Below, piece after piece: positions 40,927-50,722 of a stretch of 64,000 nt of DNA; position 1 is the stretch's first letter; every line of letters starts with the position of its first letter. This stretch comes from Pseudomonadota bacterium (GTDB lineage Bacteria > Myxococcota_A > Polyangia > Haliangiales > Haliangiaceae). The position numbers and the translations under genes are program-made. Location of the stretch: contig JAKSDA010000389.1 in NCBI GenBank assembly GCA_022360315.1, positions 56,764-120,763 on the forward strand, written 5' to 3'. A model generated the notes under the pieces. It was not told the DNA's origin. It did not search any database and saw only the letters and a list, made by a program, of their open reading frames with translations.

Positions 40927-43731
40927 CTACCCAGCCGTCTGGAGACCGGCAGCGATGCCGTTGATGGTGACAAAGAGGATGGCCCGGATGCGTTCCATGT
41001 CGGCGGATGCATCGGGGGGGCTGCTGTGGTCGGGGCCACGGTCGCTTGTTGCAGCCGCGCTGAGGCGGCGCAACAACTCGATCTGCGTGTGACTGAGAAC
41101 ATCGACGACTGGATTGCGCCGCCAGATCGTGGCCAGAAGATGAGGTCGATTGCCGAGCAGTTGCTGTCGGTCGACCACGTCCAGGATGTGACCCACTGTG
41201 AGTTGGTGCTCGCGCTCGATGAGATCGAATACCTGCCTGGCGTCGCTGTCGGCCAATTCGGCGTAATTCCGGGCCACACTGATATCGGCCCGGCTCAGCG
41301 CCAGCTGGGCATTATTGATGAGCGCGCGGAAAAATGGCGAGGTGCGGAAAAGCTCGCGAGCCCGGTCGACCCCCTCGCTATCGATGATCACGTGCAGGGC
41401 AGAGCCCAGACCGAACCAGCCGGGTAGCCCGTGCCGGCTCTGATTCCACGAAAACACCCACGGAATGGCGCGCAGATCCTCGAACGACAGGCCGGGCCGC
41501 CGCGACGCCGGCCGCGAGCCGATGGGCAGCTTGGTGATCTGCTGCATCGGCGTGGCTGAAAGAGCGTAGCGCGCCAGTCGGTCGGGGTCGTCGAGCAGGG
41601 ATGTATAGCTCGCCTTGGCTTTTTCGCCGGCCCGGTCGAGCAAATTGTTGAGCGCTTCGATTTCGTCTCCGGTTGTGGGGGTGCGCTCGTCGGCGGCGGC
41701 GACCAGAACTGCATTGACCATCTGCTCGAGGTCGCGATGCGCGATCTCGACGCGGCTATATCGAGCGGTCACGGTCTCGCCCTGTTCGGTCACGCGAATT
41801 CGGCCGCGCACGGCAGCGGGCGGCTGGGCGCGGATGGCCTGATTGGCCGGCCCGCCGCCCCGTCCGATAGCCCCGCCGCGGCCGTGAAAGATGGTCAGGG
41901 CCACGCCGCGTCTTTCCGCCACCCCAGCCAGGGCCAGTTGGGCGCGACGCAGAGCCACTGCAGAGGCAAAATAACCGATCTGTTTGCCGGCGTCCGAGTA
42001 GCCGATCATGACCTCGAGTTCGCCGCCGAGCGCGGCCCGAATTGGCCGCGAGGCGAGCATGGATTCGGCGATCTCGCCGGCCCGATCGAGGTCTTCGAGC
42101 TGTTCGAGGAGAGGAACTGGGCGAAGCTCGCCCGGGCTCAAACGCGCGGCCCGGATCAAGAAGAGCACTTCCAGCAGGTCACTGACGCTGCGGGTAAAAC
42201 TCACGATGTAGCGCTCGCAGGCCCGCGGCCCGAGTTCGCGCCGAGCCCGACCCACCATGTCGAGCGTGGCGAGAATTTCTCTGGTTTCGGGCGACAGGTC
42301 AGTAAGACGGGCCGGCGGCGTGAAGTCCGTGTGTTCGAGGGTTTCGACCAGGAGCGAGCAGCGGGCGTCCTCGTCCAGCTCCTGGTATCCGCGTTTGCCA
42401 TCGAGGGCCAAGAGCTCGGTCACAGCGCGCTCGTGCACATCGGAGTGCTGTCTGAGATCGAGCGTGGCCAGATGAAAGCCAAAGACCTCGGCGCGTCGGA
42501 TGGCATCGCGCAGGTGGCTGTCGGCCAGACAGCCAAAGCCGCATGCGATCAAGCTGTCGCGCAGGACGTAGAGGTCTTCGAGATAGCGCTCGACATTGGC
42601 GTACGCTGCTTCGCCGCGGGTGATCGTGGCGTCGAGGCGCGCCCGCATGAACCACAGTTTTTCGCGCCACGGCTCGCGTGAGCGGTACCGCTTCACCCGG
42701 GCCGCCACCTCGGGCAAATGGTCGCGATCGACCACCGCCGAGGCGTCCAGGCTGGCTAATCCATTTGCATCGCGGGTCTGCTGGGCCAGCGGCCGGGCTG
42801 AGATCGACAGCTCGCGCATCAGGCGCTCGACATCGTTGCGGTAGCGCTCCAGTACCGACACGCGTTGCCGTTCGAGCACGTAGCGTGTGGTATCGGAGGT
42901 GACATAGGGATTGCCGTCGCGGTCGCCGCCGATCCACGAGCCCCAGATCAGAAACGGGGGCAGATCAAACGCCTCGCCCGGGTAGGTTCGGGCCAGTGCG
43001 TCCTCGAACGACCGGTATACCGCCGGGGTCACATCGACCAGGGTGCCCTCGAAGACGTGCAGACCGGTCCGGATCTCGTCGCGCGGTGACGGTTTGGAGG
43101 CTCGCGACACCTCGGTGCCGAGAAGCGACACCACGGTGTTTTTCAGCCGGGTGAGAAGGTGGTCTTTTTCCCGCGCGCCCAGCTGGCTGCGGTCGAGCGT
43201 GTCGAGCACCTCGGCGATAACCGCGAGGTGATCGATCATGGTGCGCCGCCGCGCCTCGGTTGGGTGGGCGGTGAGCACAGGCATGATAAACAGACGCGAC
43301 AACAGGGCACGCATGTCGTCGGGGCCCAGCCCGGCTTCTTTGAGTTTTCGGCATCCGTCGGCGATGCTGCCCTGGGGCGCACTGTCGTCTCGGTCGCGGG
43401 CTCGCAGCACCCGGATGCGATGCTGCTCCTCGGCCGCGTTGACCAGGTGGAACCACAGGGTCGAAACCCGGGCCATGAGGTCGAGCTGGTCGAGATCGAA
43501 TTCGGCAAAGCGGGCCGCAAAGGCCTCGCGCCCGCCGACCAGCGCGCCGACGCGCAGGTCCCTGGCCCGGCTGCGCAGCTCGTGGGCCAGCTTGTGTCCG
43601 CCCTGGCCGCCGAGCCGGCCGATCGCGTCGTCGAGCACCCTGGTGAGCAGAGCGATGTCCTGGTCCAGACGCTCGTCGATGGGAGGGTGTGGGCTGGTTG
43701 CCGATTCTGATGGGCTCATCTGTCCGTTCAT
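40927..43731 (-). CDS. ppc: Phosphoenolpyruvate carboxylase
   Basis: About 934 aa, the usual length. Adds bicarbonate to PEP to form oxaloacetate, refilling the TCA cycle. Catalytic segments are all present: VLTAHPTEARRRTM (His), MIGYSDAGKQIGYFASAV (Lys/Arg), TIFHGRGGAIGRGGGPANQA (Arg loop) and RIRVTEQGETVTARYS. The C-terminus is AAGLQTAG where most PEPCs end in NTG. The open frame extends to 43806, but ATG 43731 is closer to the family start. No linked partner; a housekeeping gene between accessory loci. Confidence 0.95.
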   Translation of the reverse strand: MNGQMSPSESATSPHPPIDERLDQDIALLTRVLDDAIGRLGGQGGHKLAHELRSRARDLRVGALVGGREAFAARFAEFDLDQLDLMARVSTLWFHLVNAAEEQHRIRVLRARDRDDSAPQGSIADGCRKLKEAGLGPDDMRALLSRLFIMPVLTAHPTEARRRTMIDHLAVIAEVLDTLDRSQLGAREKDHLLTRLKNTVVSLLGTEVSRASKPSPRDEIRTGLHVFEGTLVDVTPAVYRSFEDALARTYPGEAFDLPPFLIWGSWIGGDRDGNPYVTSDTTRYVLERQRVSVLERYRNDVERLMRELSISARPLAQQTRDANGLASLDASAVVDRDHLPEVAARVKRYRSREPWREKLWFMRARLDATITRGEAAYANVERYLEDLYVLRDSLIACGFGCLADSHLRDAIRRAEVFGFHLATLDLRQHSDVHERAVTELLALDGKRGYQELDEDARCSLLVETLEHTDFTPPARLTDLSPETREILATLDMVGRARRELGPRACERYIVSFTRSVSDLLEVLFLIRAARLSPGELRPVPLLEQLEDLDRAGEIAESMLASRPIRAALGGELEVMIGYSDAGKQIGYFASAVALRRAQLALAGVAERRGVALTIFHGRGGAIGRGGGPANQAIRAQPPAAVRGRIRVTEQGETVTARYSRVEIAHRDLEQMVNAVLVAAADERTPTTGDEIEALNNLLDRAGEKAKASYTSLLDDPDRLARYALSATPMQQITKLPIGSRPASRRPGLSFEDLRAIPWVFSWNQSRHGLPGWFGLGSALHVIIDSEGVDRARELFRTSPFFRALINNAQLALSRADISVARNYAELADSDARQVFDLIEREHQLTVGHILDVVDRQQLLGNRPHLLATIWRRNPVVDVLSHTQIELLRRLSAAATSDRGPDHSSPPDASADMERIRAILFVTINGIAAGLQTAG

Positions 43732-44014
43732 CGGCCCGGTTTGTATCTCTTTTGGGCGCAAACTACCAGACTGCCGGGTCGGCTCGGCCGGCCAGCCAGG
43801 GCGCAACGTCCGACATTCCGGTATTCTGCCGATTGCATTGGCCGCGATCGAACAATCCGGCCGACAGCCCCATGCGCGTGGTCCACGACATAGAGCTCAC
43901 CCCGACAGTCGATGATTTCGAACAACAGCAGCCCGCTGTGGCCGGCTGGGTCAGGCTCGAACCCGGCCCGGTGAACGCACTGCCGATCGCCGCCACCGTC
44001 CTTCTCATCGACGG

Positions 44015-44473
44015 TCATGGCATCGCACCCCTGCGGTAGGTTGTTCGCACGGCCGAGAGGGCCCGCAGAGAGGTCTTTGCGGTGCAATGGCCATCGGGGC
44101 ATTCGGTGTGGCGAAGAAATCCCGCGATCCAGTGGCGCTTGTGCGAGATCGACTCGAAGAAGCGTTTGGCCAGAGGAGCGAATACGGTTCCGCTGAGGCG
44201 GTACGACCAGGAACGCCAGTCCCGCAGCGCCCACAACGCGACCAGAAATGCCGCAGCACCCACCCATACCTCGCCGTGCTCATTTACCACCACGAGTTCA
44301 TCGCCGAGCCACGGCACGTCACCGTAGCGCTTCTGCGCCGTGGCAGAGGTCGAGGCCAGAAACTCGAAATTGACGTAGGCGGGTTGAAGTTCCATCCAGT
44401 GGCGACACCTGACACAGAGCGGGCAGCTCGGATCGAAGATGATGGTGAGTCGCCCGGTTGTCGGCTCAGCCAT
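44015..44473 (-). CDS. DCC-family (DUF393) thiol-disulfide oxidoreductase-like protein
   Basis: 152 aa. LTIIFDPSCPLCVRCRHWME is the DCC motif (DxxCxxC), followed by VPWLGDELVVVNEHGEVWVG, the second conserved block. Thioredoxin-like fold; members are thought to reduce disulfides, often next to membrane partners. Its start overlaps the end of the preceding membrane-protein gene by 8 bp. Confidence 0.82.
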   Translation of the reverse strand: MAEPTTGRLTIIFDPSCPLCVRCRHWMELQPAYVNFEFLASTSATAQKRYGDVPWLGDELVVVNEHGEVWVGAAAFLVALWALRDWRSWSYRLSGTVFAPLAKRFFESISHKRHWIAGFLRHTECPDGHCTAKTSLRALSAVRTTYRRGAMP

Positions 44474-44885
44474 GGCTGGTATTTCCCGCCCTGGCAGCCA
44501 GCTTCATTTGTGGCCGAACTGGCGGCGGCATCACGGCTTGCCGACTGCGTTGCCGGATGCGGTGAAACAAGTACAGGTTGCAGAAATGAATGATACCCAG
44601 CGAGAGTAAGAGTGCACCCAGTTTAAACGAGAGAACCTCGATGGCTTGAAATACCGTGCTCGCTTCACTGGCTTTTAGCCACATGAACGCATAACCGAGA
44701 TTGAGCAGGTAAAAACCCACCACCAACAGGCGATTTACCGCCTGCGCCATGGCTGGCTGATCGGCAAATACCTCGTCGAGAAATACTGCACCGTTGCGGA
44801 ACAACACCCGTGCCAGCCACACGGTCAGTCCAATACTCACAGTTGCATATGCGATATAGACATGAACGAGAAATTGACTCTTCAT
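44466..44885 (-). CDS. Four-helix membrane protein coupled to the DCC protein
   Basis: About 139 aa. Four predicted helices (VHVYIAYATVSIGLTVWLA; AVNRLLVVGFYLLNLGYAFM; about 85-105 LSFKLGALLLSLGIIHFCNL continuing to LFHRIRQR) and a basic tail. The ATG at 44885 has GGAGG a few bases upstream. Overlap with the DCC gene implies a membrane redox pair. No family recognised. A hairpin repeat (copy B) lies directly upstream. Confidence 0.65.
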   Translation of the reverse strand: MKSQFLVHVYIAYATVSIGLTVWLARVLFRNGAVFLDEVFADQPAMAQAVNRLLVVGFYLLNLGYAFMWLKASEASTVFQAIEVLSFKLGALLLSLGIIHFCNLYLFHRIRQRSRQAVMPPPVRPQMKLAARAGNTSHG

Positions 44886-44933
44886 GATGCCTCCTTGGCA
44901 GAGGGGGCACTGCAAGCCAAGAGCCAGCTCTGA

Positions 44934-45037
44934 ACAGGAACGCATTCGCTGTGGATCAACGCGGTGTTTCTGTTGCGAGGTCAATGGCCGAGCTGGCCAC
45001 GAGTCCGGCCGTCCAGGGCTTTGCCCAAAAATGATGG
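44934..45037 (+). repeat. Hairpin repeat element, copy B
   Basis: ACAGGAACGC (44934-44943) pairs with GGTGTTTCTGT (44963-44973 region), using two G-U wobbles that exist only if the + strand is the RNA. The loop has GGATCA (44953-44958). The downstream segment through GCGAGG, GAGTCCGGCC and TTGCCCAA (to about 45029) aligns with copy A. Confidence 0.65.
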
Positions 45038-45153
45038 GCCGGGTGCGAAGCTCTCGGGCCGTGTGCAAAATGCCCATGTGGACGCGCGTCTTTCGCCGGG
45101 CCAGGTCTAGCGGATGGACAGCAATGTCCAACTCGTTGCCAGTTGGCAGGTGA

Positions 45154-45993
45154 TCAGGCTGCAGAGATGGCTCCGGGAATCGACGGCACCGTGGCATCGG
45201 GCCCGGATTGAACAGGGCCGGCCTCACTGTCGGCGTCGTCGTATTCGAGTTGCCCGGTCTCGGGATCGATATCGCGGATCGTGCGACGCGCATTCAAATA
45301 ATCGCGGATCGCGTTGTTTTGCTCCACAATGGGCCGCAATAGCACGTCGCGCCTGGCCGCGTGCACAGGATCGTCGTTCCGGTAAAACCTGCCCACGATC
45401 AATGCCACTGTTTCCAGAAGATAGGTCTGGCCTCTGGTCCTGGCGGCACACACCGTATCGAAGTCGTGTGTATCGCCGGCCTCCAGCGCGGCTCGGTATT
45501 CTTCGGTCAAGGCAGCAAGGCGCCTGGTCGGCCGCTCGAGTCCGAGATCCACCACCACTGGTGCGAGCCGGCCCTGTAATCTGGCCACAATAACCTCGAC
45601 CGTGGCAAGCTCGTCGAGATAGGGCAGAGACGTGATCGCATGAACCCCAGCGGGAAACAGCTGGGCAATGAAACCATCGACCTGAGCCACGACTGGATCA
45701 CTCTGGTGTGCTCCCTTGGCCTGAGCCATGGCACCGTCGCGCAGAGCGTTCAGCGTTTGATCCAGACGTATGTCGACCCCGCGCACGTCAATGCCGCGCC
45801 GCGCGTTATGACCTGCCCAGATCTTCTCGAGTGTACGTGTCCTCTGGTCATGAGCAATCGCTTCTGCTAGGTGCTCGACCAGCTGGGTAAACTCCAGGCC
45901 AAGCGCGACCTTGGCAACCTGGCGCTGAGCAAATAACCGCCGACCCGACGGGAATACGTTCAGTTTGAGGAACCCATTCAAATTGGTCTCCAT
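45154..45993 (-). CDS. Hypothetical protein, helical, possibly conserved in myxobacteria
   Basis: About 279 aa from METNLNGFLKLNVFPSGRRL (ATG at 45993). No signal or transmembrane segment; mostly long helices (RLAALTEEYRAALEAGDTHD, DPVHAARRDVLLRPIVEQNN) and an acidic C-terminal tail (QLEYDDADSEAG). I do not recognise a family. It is preceded by a repeat-rich upstream region (46050-46430) and its codon use matches neighbouring genes. Confidence 0.55.
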   Translation of the reverse strand: METNLNGFLKLNVFPSGRRLFAQRQVAKVALGLEFTQLVEHLAEAIAHDQRTRTLEKIWAGHNARRGIDVRGVDIRLDQTLNALRDGAMAQAKGAHQSDPVVAQVDGFIAQLFPAGVHAITSLPYLDELATVEVIVARLQGRLAPVVVDLGLERPTRRLAALTEEYRAALEAGDTHDFDTVCAARTRGQTYLLETVALIVGRFYRNDDPVHAARRDVLLRPIVEQNNAIRDYLNARRTIRDIDPETGQLEYDDADSEAGPVQSGPDATVPSIPGAISAA

Positions 45994-46171
45994 CTGTACT
46001 CCAAGCTGTGGCGCCGTTGCTAAAGCACGCTCTGTGCCAGCGGTCAAAACACCCTCTGGCCGATATATATTGGGTCTCGATTACAAAAAATACAGGTGAG
46101 CGATTGTTTGTATTCATTCAGCTGTATTCTGAGACACACCCTACCGCACTCACAGAGAAATGGGTAGTTGA

Positions 46172-46306
46172 TTGATCGTTGATCGGCACTTGATCGGTGG
46201 TTGTCTGCCACTTGATCGATAATTGATACGACATGAAGACAGAAACGCATTGTTGCGGATCAGACAAGGCGTTTCTGTGCGGTCGGGTTTTGTCGATAAT
46301 TGATCG
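46172..46306. repeat. Clustered TTGATCG motifs upstream of the hypothetical gene
   Basis: Five copies of TTGATCG (46172, 46179, 46190, 46212 and 46299), the first four at 7-, 11- and 22-bp steps, plus the near-copy TTGATAC at 46223. CACTTGATCG recurs at a 22-bp distance (46187 and 46209). The array looks like a multi-site operator rather than slippage. Confidence 0.55.
46238..46277 (+). repeat. Hairpin repeat element, copy C
   Basis: ACAGAAACGC (46238-46247) and GCGTTTCTGT (46268-46277) form a perfect 10-bp stem around a 20-nt loop containing GGATCA (46256-46261). It matches the hairpin of copies A and B but lacks their 3' extension. Sits inside the TTGATCG cluster. Confidence 0.7.
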
Positions 46307-46334
46307 GATCGCGATGATCGAGCGGGCCGTACCA

Positions 46335-46378
46335 GGGCAACACCTGTACCTGGACCGGGCAACACCTGTGCCTGGACC
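46335..46378. repeat. 22-bp tandem duplication
   Basis: Two adjacent 22-bp units (46335-46356 and 46357-46378) beginning GGGCAACACCTGT and ending CCTGGACC; they differ at one base (A or G at unit position 14). Confidence 0.8.
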
Positions 46379-46433
46379 AGACTGGTGTTGGGTCTGCTGT
46401 GGCCCGCTGCAACGGGTGTGGCTGGGCTGATGT

Positions 46434-47714
<1,281 letters not shown>

Positions 47715-47726
47715 GGCGTTTGTCTC

Positions 47727-49703
47727 CTACTCGTGCAAAAAGGCCGCGGGTACCCGAGGGCCGTTTTGGATGAAATTGCTCAATCCGATGTACAGGTCGA
47801 GGGTCGCGGTGCACCGGCCAAAACCCTGGCCTTCGAGAGCCAGCCCCTGGGCCAGCGGCATGGCCAGACCGCGGCGAATCACATCGACCAGGATCGCGTC
47901 CACGGCTCTGGAGTGATGCCCGATGTCCACCGGGGGCAGGGATTCGGGCAGATTCATCGGCTGAGGGTCGACCGGCGCGAGTTTGACCTGACCGGATAGA
48001 TGGGCCCGGGTGAGCTCGATTGCCGCGCTCACGATATCGGCGGTGGGCTCGCCATGGGCCCAGCCCCACTGGCAGGCCTTTTTGGCCCCGATCGGCCGGC
48101 CGGTGCGCAAGAGCTCGATTGCCCGGTCGGGGCCGATGATGCGGGGCAAGCGTTGCGTACCGCCGTAGCCGGGAATGATGCCGAGATTGACCTCGGGTTG
48201 GCCCATCATCAGATCAGGGCCGACCACACGGCCGTGACAGGCCATGGACAGCTCGGCCCCACCACCCAGTACCGGGCCGTCGACCGCTGCCACGACCGGT
48301 TTTTTCATGTCGGCGGCGAGCTGAAACACTCCCTGGCCGAGCTGGCAGATGGCCTCGGCATCCTCGGCCTTGCCGATGCGGGCCAGTTCGGTGATGTCGG
48401 CGCCGGCCAACGAACCGTCGAAACTGGTCACCACGACGCCGCGCACCCCCTCGTCACTGCCCAGCCGGGTAAAAATGTTGCGCAATTCGTGAAGAGTCTG
48501 CCGATTCAACGCATTCTTGACCTCGGGCCGGAAAATCTCGACCACTGCGATGTCGTCAGTCGGCGACGCCGGGGCAACCCGGACGTTGGACGAGAATTGC
48601 GCCAGCTTCTTGCCGGCGATGCTTGCGGGGACGGTAAAGCCGTCGTGCTTGTCGGCGTAGCCAGCGCAGATGGCGTGGACCCGGTCGGCGCCCAGTTCGC
48701 CGGCGACCTCGAGCAGGCCCTTGCGGAAGCCCAGAGCGGTGCGAGTCATCCAGTTGAGCTCGGTCGGTGCACAGATCTCGTTGTCGACCACAAAATAGGT
48801 TCGCGCGATGAGCACGGCCAGGATGCGGTCGAGAACCTCTTGTCCGAGTGCATCGGGGTAGGACGGATCGCCGGGCGCGGCCCGGTCGTGCCAGGCATTG
48901 TTGCCTTTTTCGCGCAGAATGGCCGGCGGCTCGAACCACGGAGAGCCGGTCTCGGCTGCGGCCATGAGCTCCTGGCAATGCGCGGTCAGAAGATTGCCCC
49001 GCGTGCCGTCGAGCACGTTGAATGGCCCGCCACCGCCGATCGCAGTGTTGACGATGGCGTCGACCTGGGCCGGCGTGGCCACGCCCTCGGCCACAATGCG
49101 CGCCGCTTCTGAACAGTAGTTGCAGAAAATGTCGTCGGCGGCAAAGCACGGCACATCGGCGGTTTTGATCGGAACCTTGCCCAGTGCTTTCACGGTCTTC
49201 ATCATGCGCGCTTCGTGTTCGGCGCTGCCCGACGACACAACCTCGATGGGAAGTGAGCGCCAGGCCGGAAAGAACGGATGATTGACGAAGCATCTCTCGG
49301 GCCGCCTGGCCTGGGCTGCGATCTCGGAGCGCGGGATGCCCGAGGTGGCAAATCCGATCAGACAGTCATCGCCGACCACGTCTTCGATGTCGCGCAAAAT
49401 GGCCCGTTTGATCGACAGTTCCTCGGTGGCGGCCTCGAGCACGTACTCGCAGCCGGCCAGGTCTTGCATGTCGAGGGTGGGCTGGATGATACCCTTGATA
49501 GCCTCGGCGACTTTTTGGGTGATCTTGCCGCGCGAAGTGCCCTTGGCGATGTAGCCCTCGATGCGCTTGGTCCCGGCGTCGAGCGCTTCTTGGCGGATGT
49601 CGTGCAGATACACCACGCTGCCAGGCACGCTGGCCAGGGCGGAAGCAAAACCGTATGCCAGGTCGGGGCCGATGGCTCCAGAACCGATGACGCCTACAAT
49701 CAT
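47727..49703 (-). CDS. 3-hydroxyacyl-CoA dehydrogenase / enoyl-CoA hydratase fusion
   Basis: About 658 aa. N-terminal NAD-binding dehydrogenase (MIVGVIGSGAIGPDLAYGFA, then GFATSGIPRSEIAAQARRPE, RCFVNHPFFPAWRSLPIEVV with the catalytic His) comes first and the crotonase fold second (GSLAGADITELARIG, GPVLGGGAELSMACHGRV, MGQPEVNLGIIPGYGGTQRL with both catalytic Glu positions). This is the reverse of E. coli FadB/FadJ order. ATG at 49703 after GAGGAA fits the Rossmann start. Together with the thiolase it supplies three steps of beta-oxidation. Confidence 0.9.
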   Translation of the reverse strand: MIVGVIGSGAIGPDLAYGFASALASVPGSVVYLHDIRQEALDAGTKRIEGYIAKGTSRGKITQKVAEAIKGIIQPTLDMQDLAGCEYVLEAATEELSIKRAILRDIEDVVGDDCLIGFATSGIPRSEIAAQARRPERCFVNHPFFPAWRSLPIEVVSSGSAEHEARMMKTVKALGKVPIKTADVPCFAADDIFCNYCSEAARIVAEGVATPAQVDAIVNTAIGGGGPFNVLDGTRGNLLTAHCQELMAAAETGSPWFEPPAILREKGNNAWHDRAAPGDPSYPDALGQEVLDRILAVLIARTYFVVDNEICAPTELNWMTRTALGFRKGLLEVAGELGADRVHAICAGYADKHDGFTVPASIAGKKLAQFSSNVRVAPASPTDDIAVVEIFRPEVKNALNRQTLHELRNIFTRLGSDEGVRGVVVTSFDGSLAGADITELARIGKAEDAEAICQLGQGVFQLAADMKKPVVAAVDGPVLGGGAELSMACHGRVVGPDLMMGQPEVNLGIIPGYGGTQRLPRIIGPDRAIELLRTGRPIGAKKACQWGWAHGEPTADIVSAAIELTRAHLSGQVKLAPVDPQPMNLPESLPPVDIGHHSRAVDAILVDVIRRGLAMPLAQGLALEGQGFGRCTATLDLYIGLSNFIQNGPRVPAAFLHE

Positions 49704-49787
49704 TGAAATTCCTCGCTCGAGTTTGATGGGATCGTACATGGACCTTACCCCAGGACCTATCCGCGACCAATAGCACTGGAGCCCATC

Positions 49788-50684
49788 TCAAAAATCGGAC
49801 CACCGATAGACGATGACCAGCACGATCGCACCCCACAATGCGATATTGATCAAAAACAGCCAGTCGCGCAGCATGGCATCGGTTGGGCTGCGCAACCGGG
49901 GATGCCACAGCGCGAGTTGCAGGAAGCGAGCGATGCCGATGAGACAGCACGGCAGCGTCCACACCAAGGCGCGCGTGCCGAAAAATGCGATGGTGCGGGG
50001 GTCCTGGGTATAGAGCGCGTACGCCGCCACCGTGGCCAGAGCCAAAACCACCATGAGCCACTGCAAACTGGCTGCACGGTAGCCGGCCAGCGCCTTGCGC
50101 ATCTGTGCCGGTTCGACCCCGCGCTGCCCGGCCAGGGCGACTTCGTGGGCGCGCTTGCCAAATCCGAGCAGCAGGGCCAAAAGTCCCGTACACGCGATCA
50201 GCCAGGCCGAGATCGGGACGTCTATGGCCAACCCGCCCCCGATCACGCGGAGCAAAAACCCAGCTGCAATGAGGCAGACATCGACATAGGCGATCTGTTT
50301 GAGCCAGGCCGAATAGGCCAGATTGATGGCCGCATATCCAGCGGTGGCAGCAAAGAGCCCGAGAGATAACAACGCGCTGCCGACCAGGGCCGCGGTGGCG
50401 AGAATCATGGCGATCGTGAGGGCCGTATGTTCACCGAGTTGCCCCGCGGCAATGGGGCGATTCTTTTTGATCGGATGCAGGCGGTCGGCGGCCACGTCGC
50501 GCAAGTCGTTGAAGGTGTACACTGCACCGGATAGGGCACAAAATACCGCGGTGGCGGCTGCTGTACGCAGGGCATGGTCGGGGTCGAAGAGGTGCTTGGA
50601 GAACACCAGAGGAGCCACGACAAACAGGTTCTTGACCCATTGGTGGGGCCGCAGCGTCACCAGGATGGCAGACGGAGTCGACAC
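49788..50684 (-). CDS. UbiA-family prenyltransferase, decaprenyl-phosphate phosphoribosyltransferase type
   Basis: 298 aa with eight to nine transmembrane helices. TLRPHQWVKNLFVVAPLVFS and FNDLRDVAADRLHPIKKNRP (metal-binding NDxxDxxxD) are diagnostic of the DPPR-synthase branch, which joins PRPP to polyprenyl phosphate for arabinose-type glycolipid or envelope sugar synthesis. No partner epimerase (DprE) is visible here, so the final product is uncertain. Confidence 0.85.
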   Translation of the reverse strand: MSTPSAILVTLRPHQWVKNLFVVAPLVFSKHLFDPDHALRTAAATAVFCALSGAVYTFNDLRDVAADRLHPIKKNRPIAAGQLGEHTALTIAMILATAALVGSALLSLGLFAATAGYAAINLAYSAWLKQIAYVDVCLIAAGFLLRVIGGGLAIDVPISAWLIACTGLLALLLGFGKRAHEVALAGQRGVEPAQMRKALAGYRAASLQWLMVVLALATVAAYALYTQDPRTIAFFGTRALVWTLPCCLIGIARFLQLALWHPRLRSPTDAMLRDWLFLINIALWGAIVLVIVYRWSDF

Positions 50685-50722
50685 GTGCTATTGCTTCGCC
50701 GGGCCCCGGTCCGGTCCGGGCA

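Noticed and set aside
43872..44039. 55-codon + frame between ppc and the DCC gene (MRVVHDIELTPTV...)
   Set aside because: No ribosome site or family and its end overlaps the DCC gene; coding status cannot be supported.
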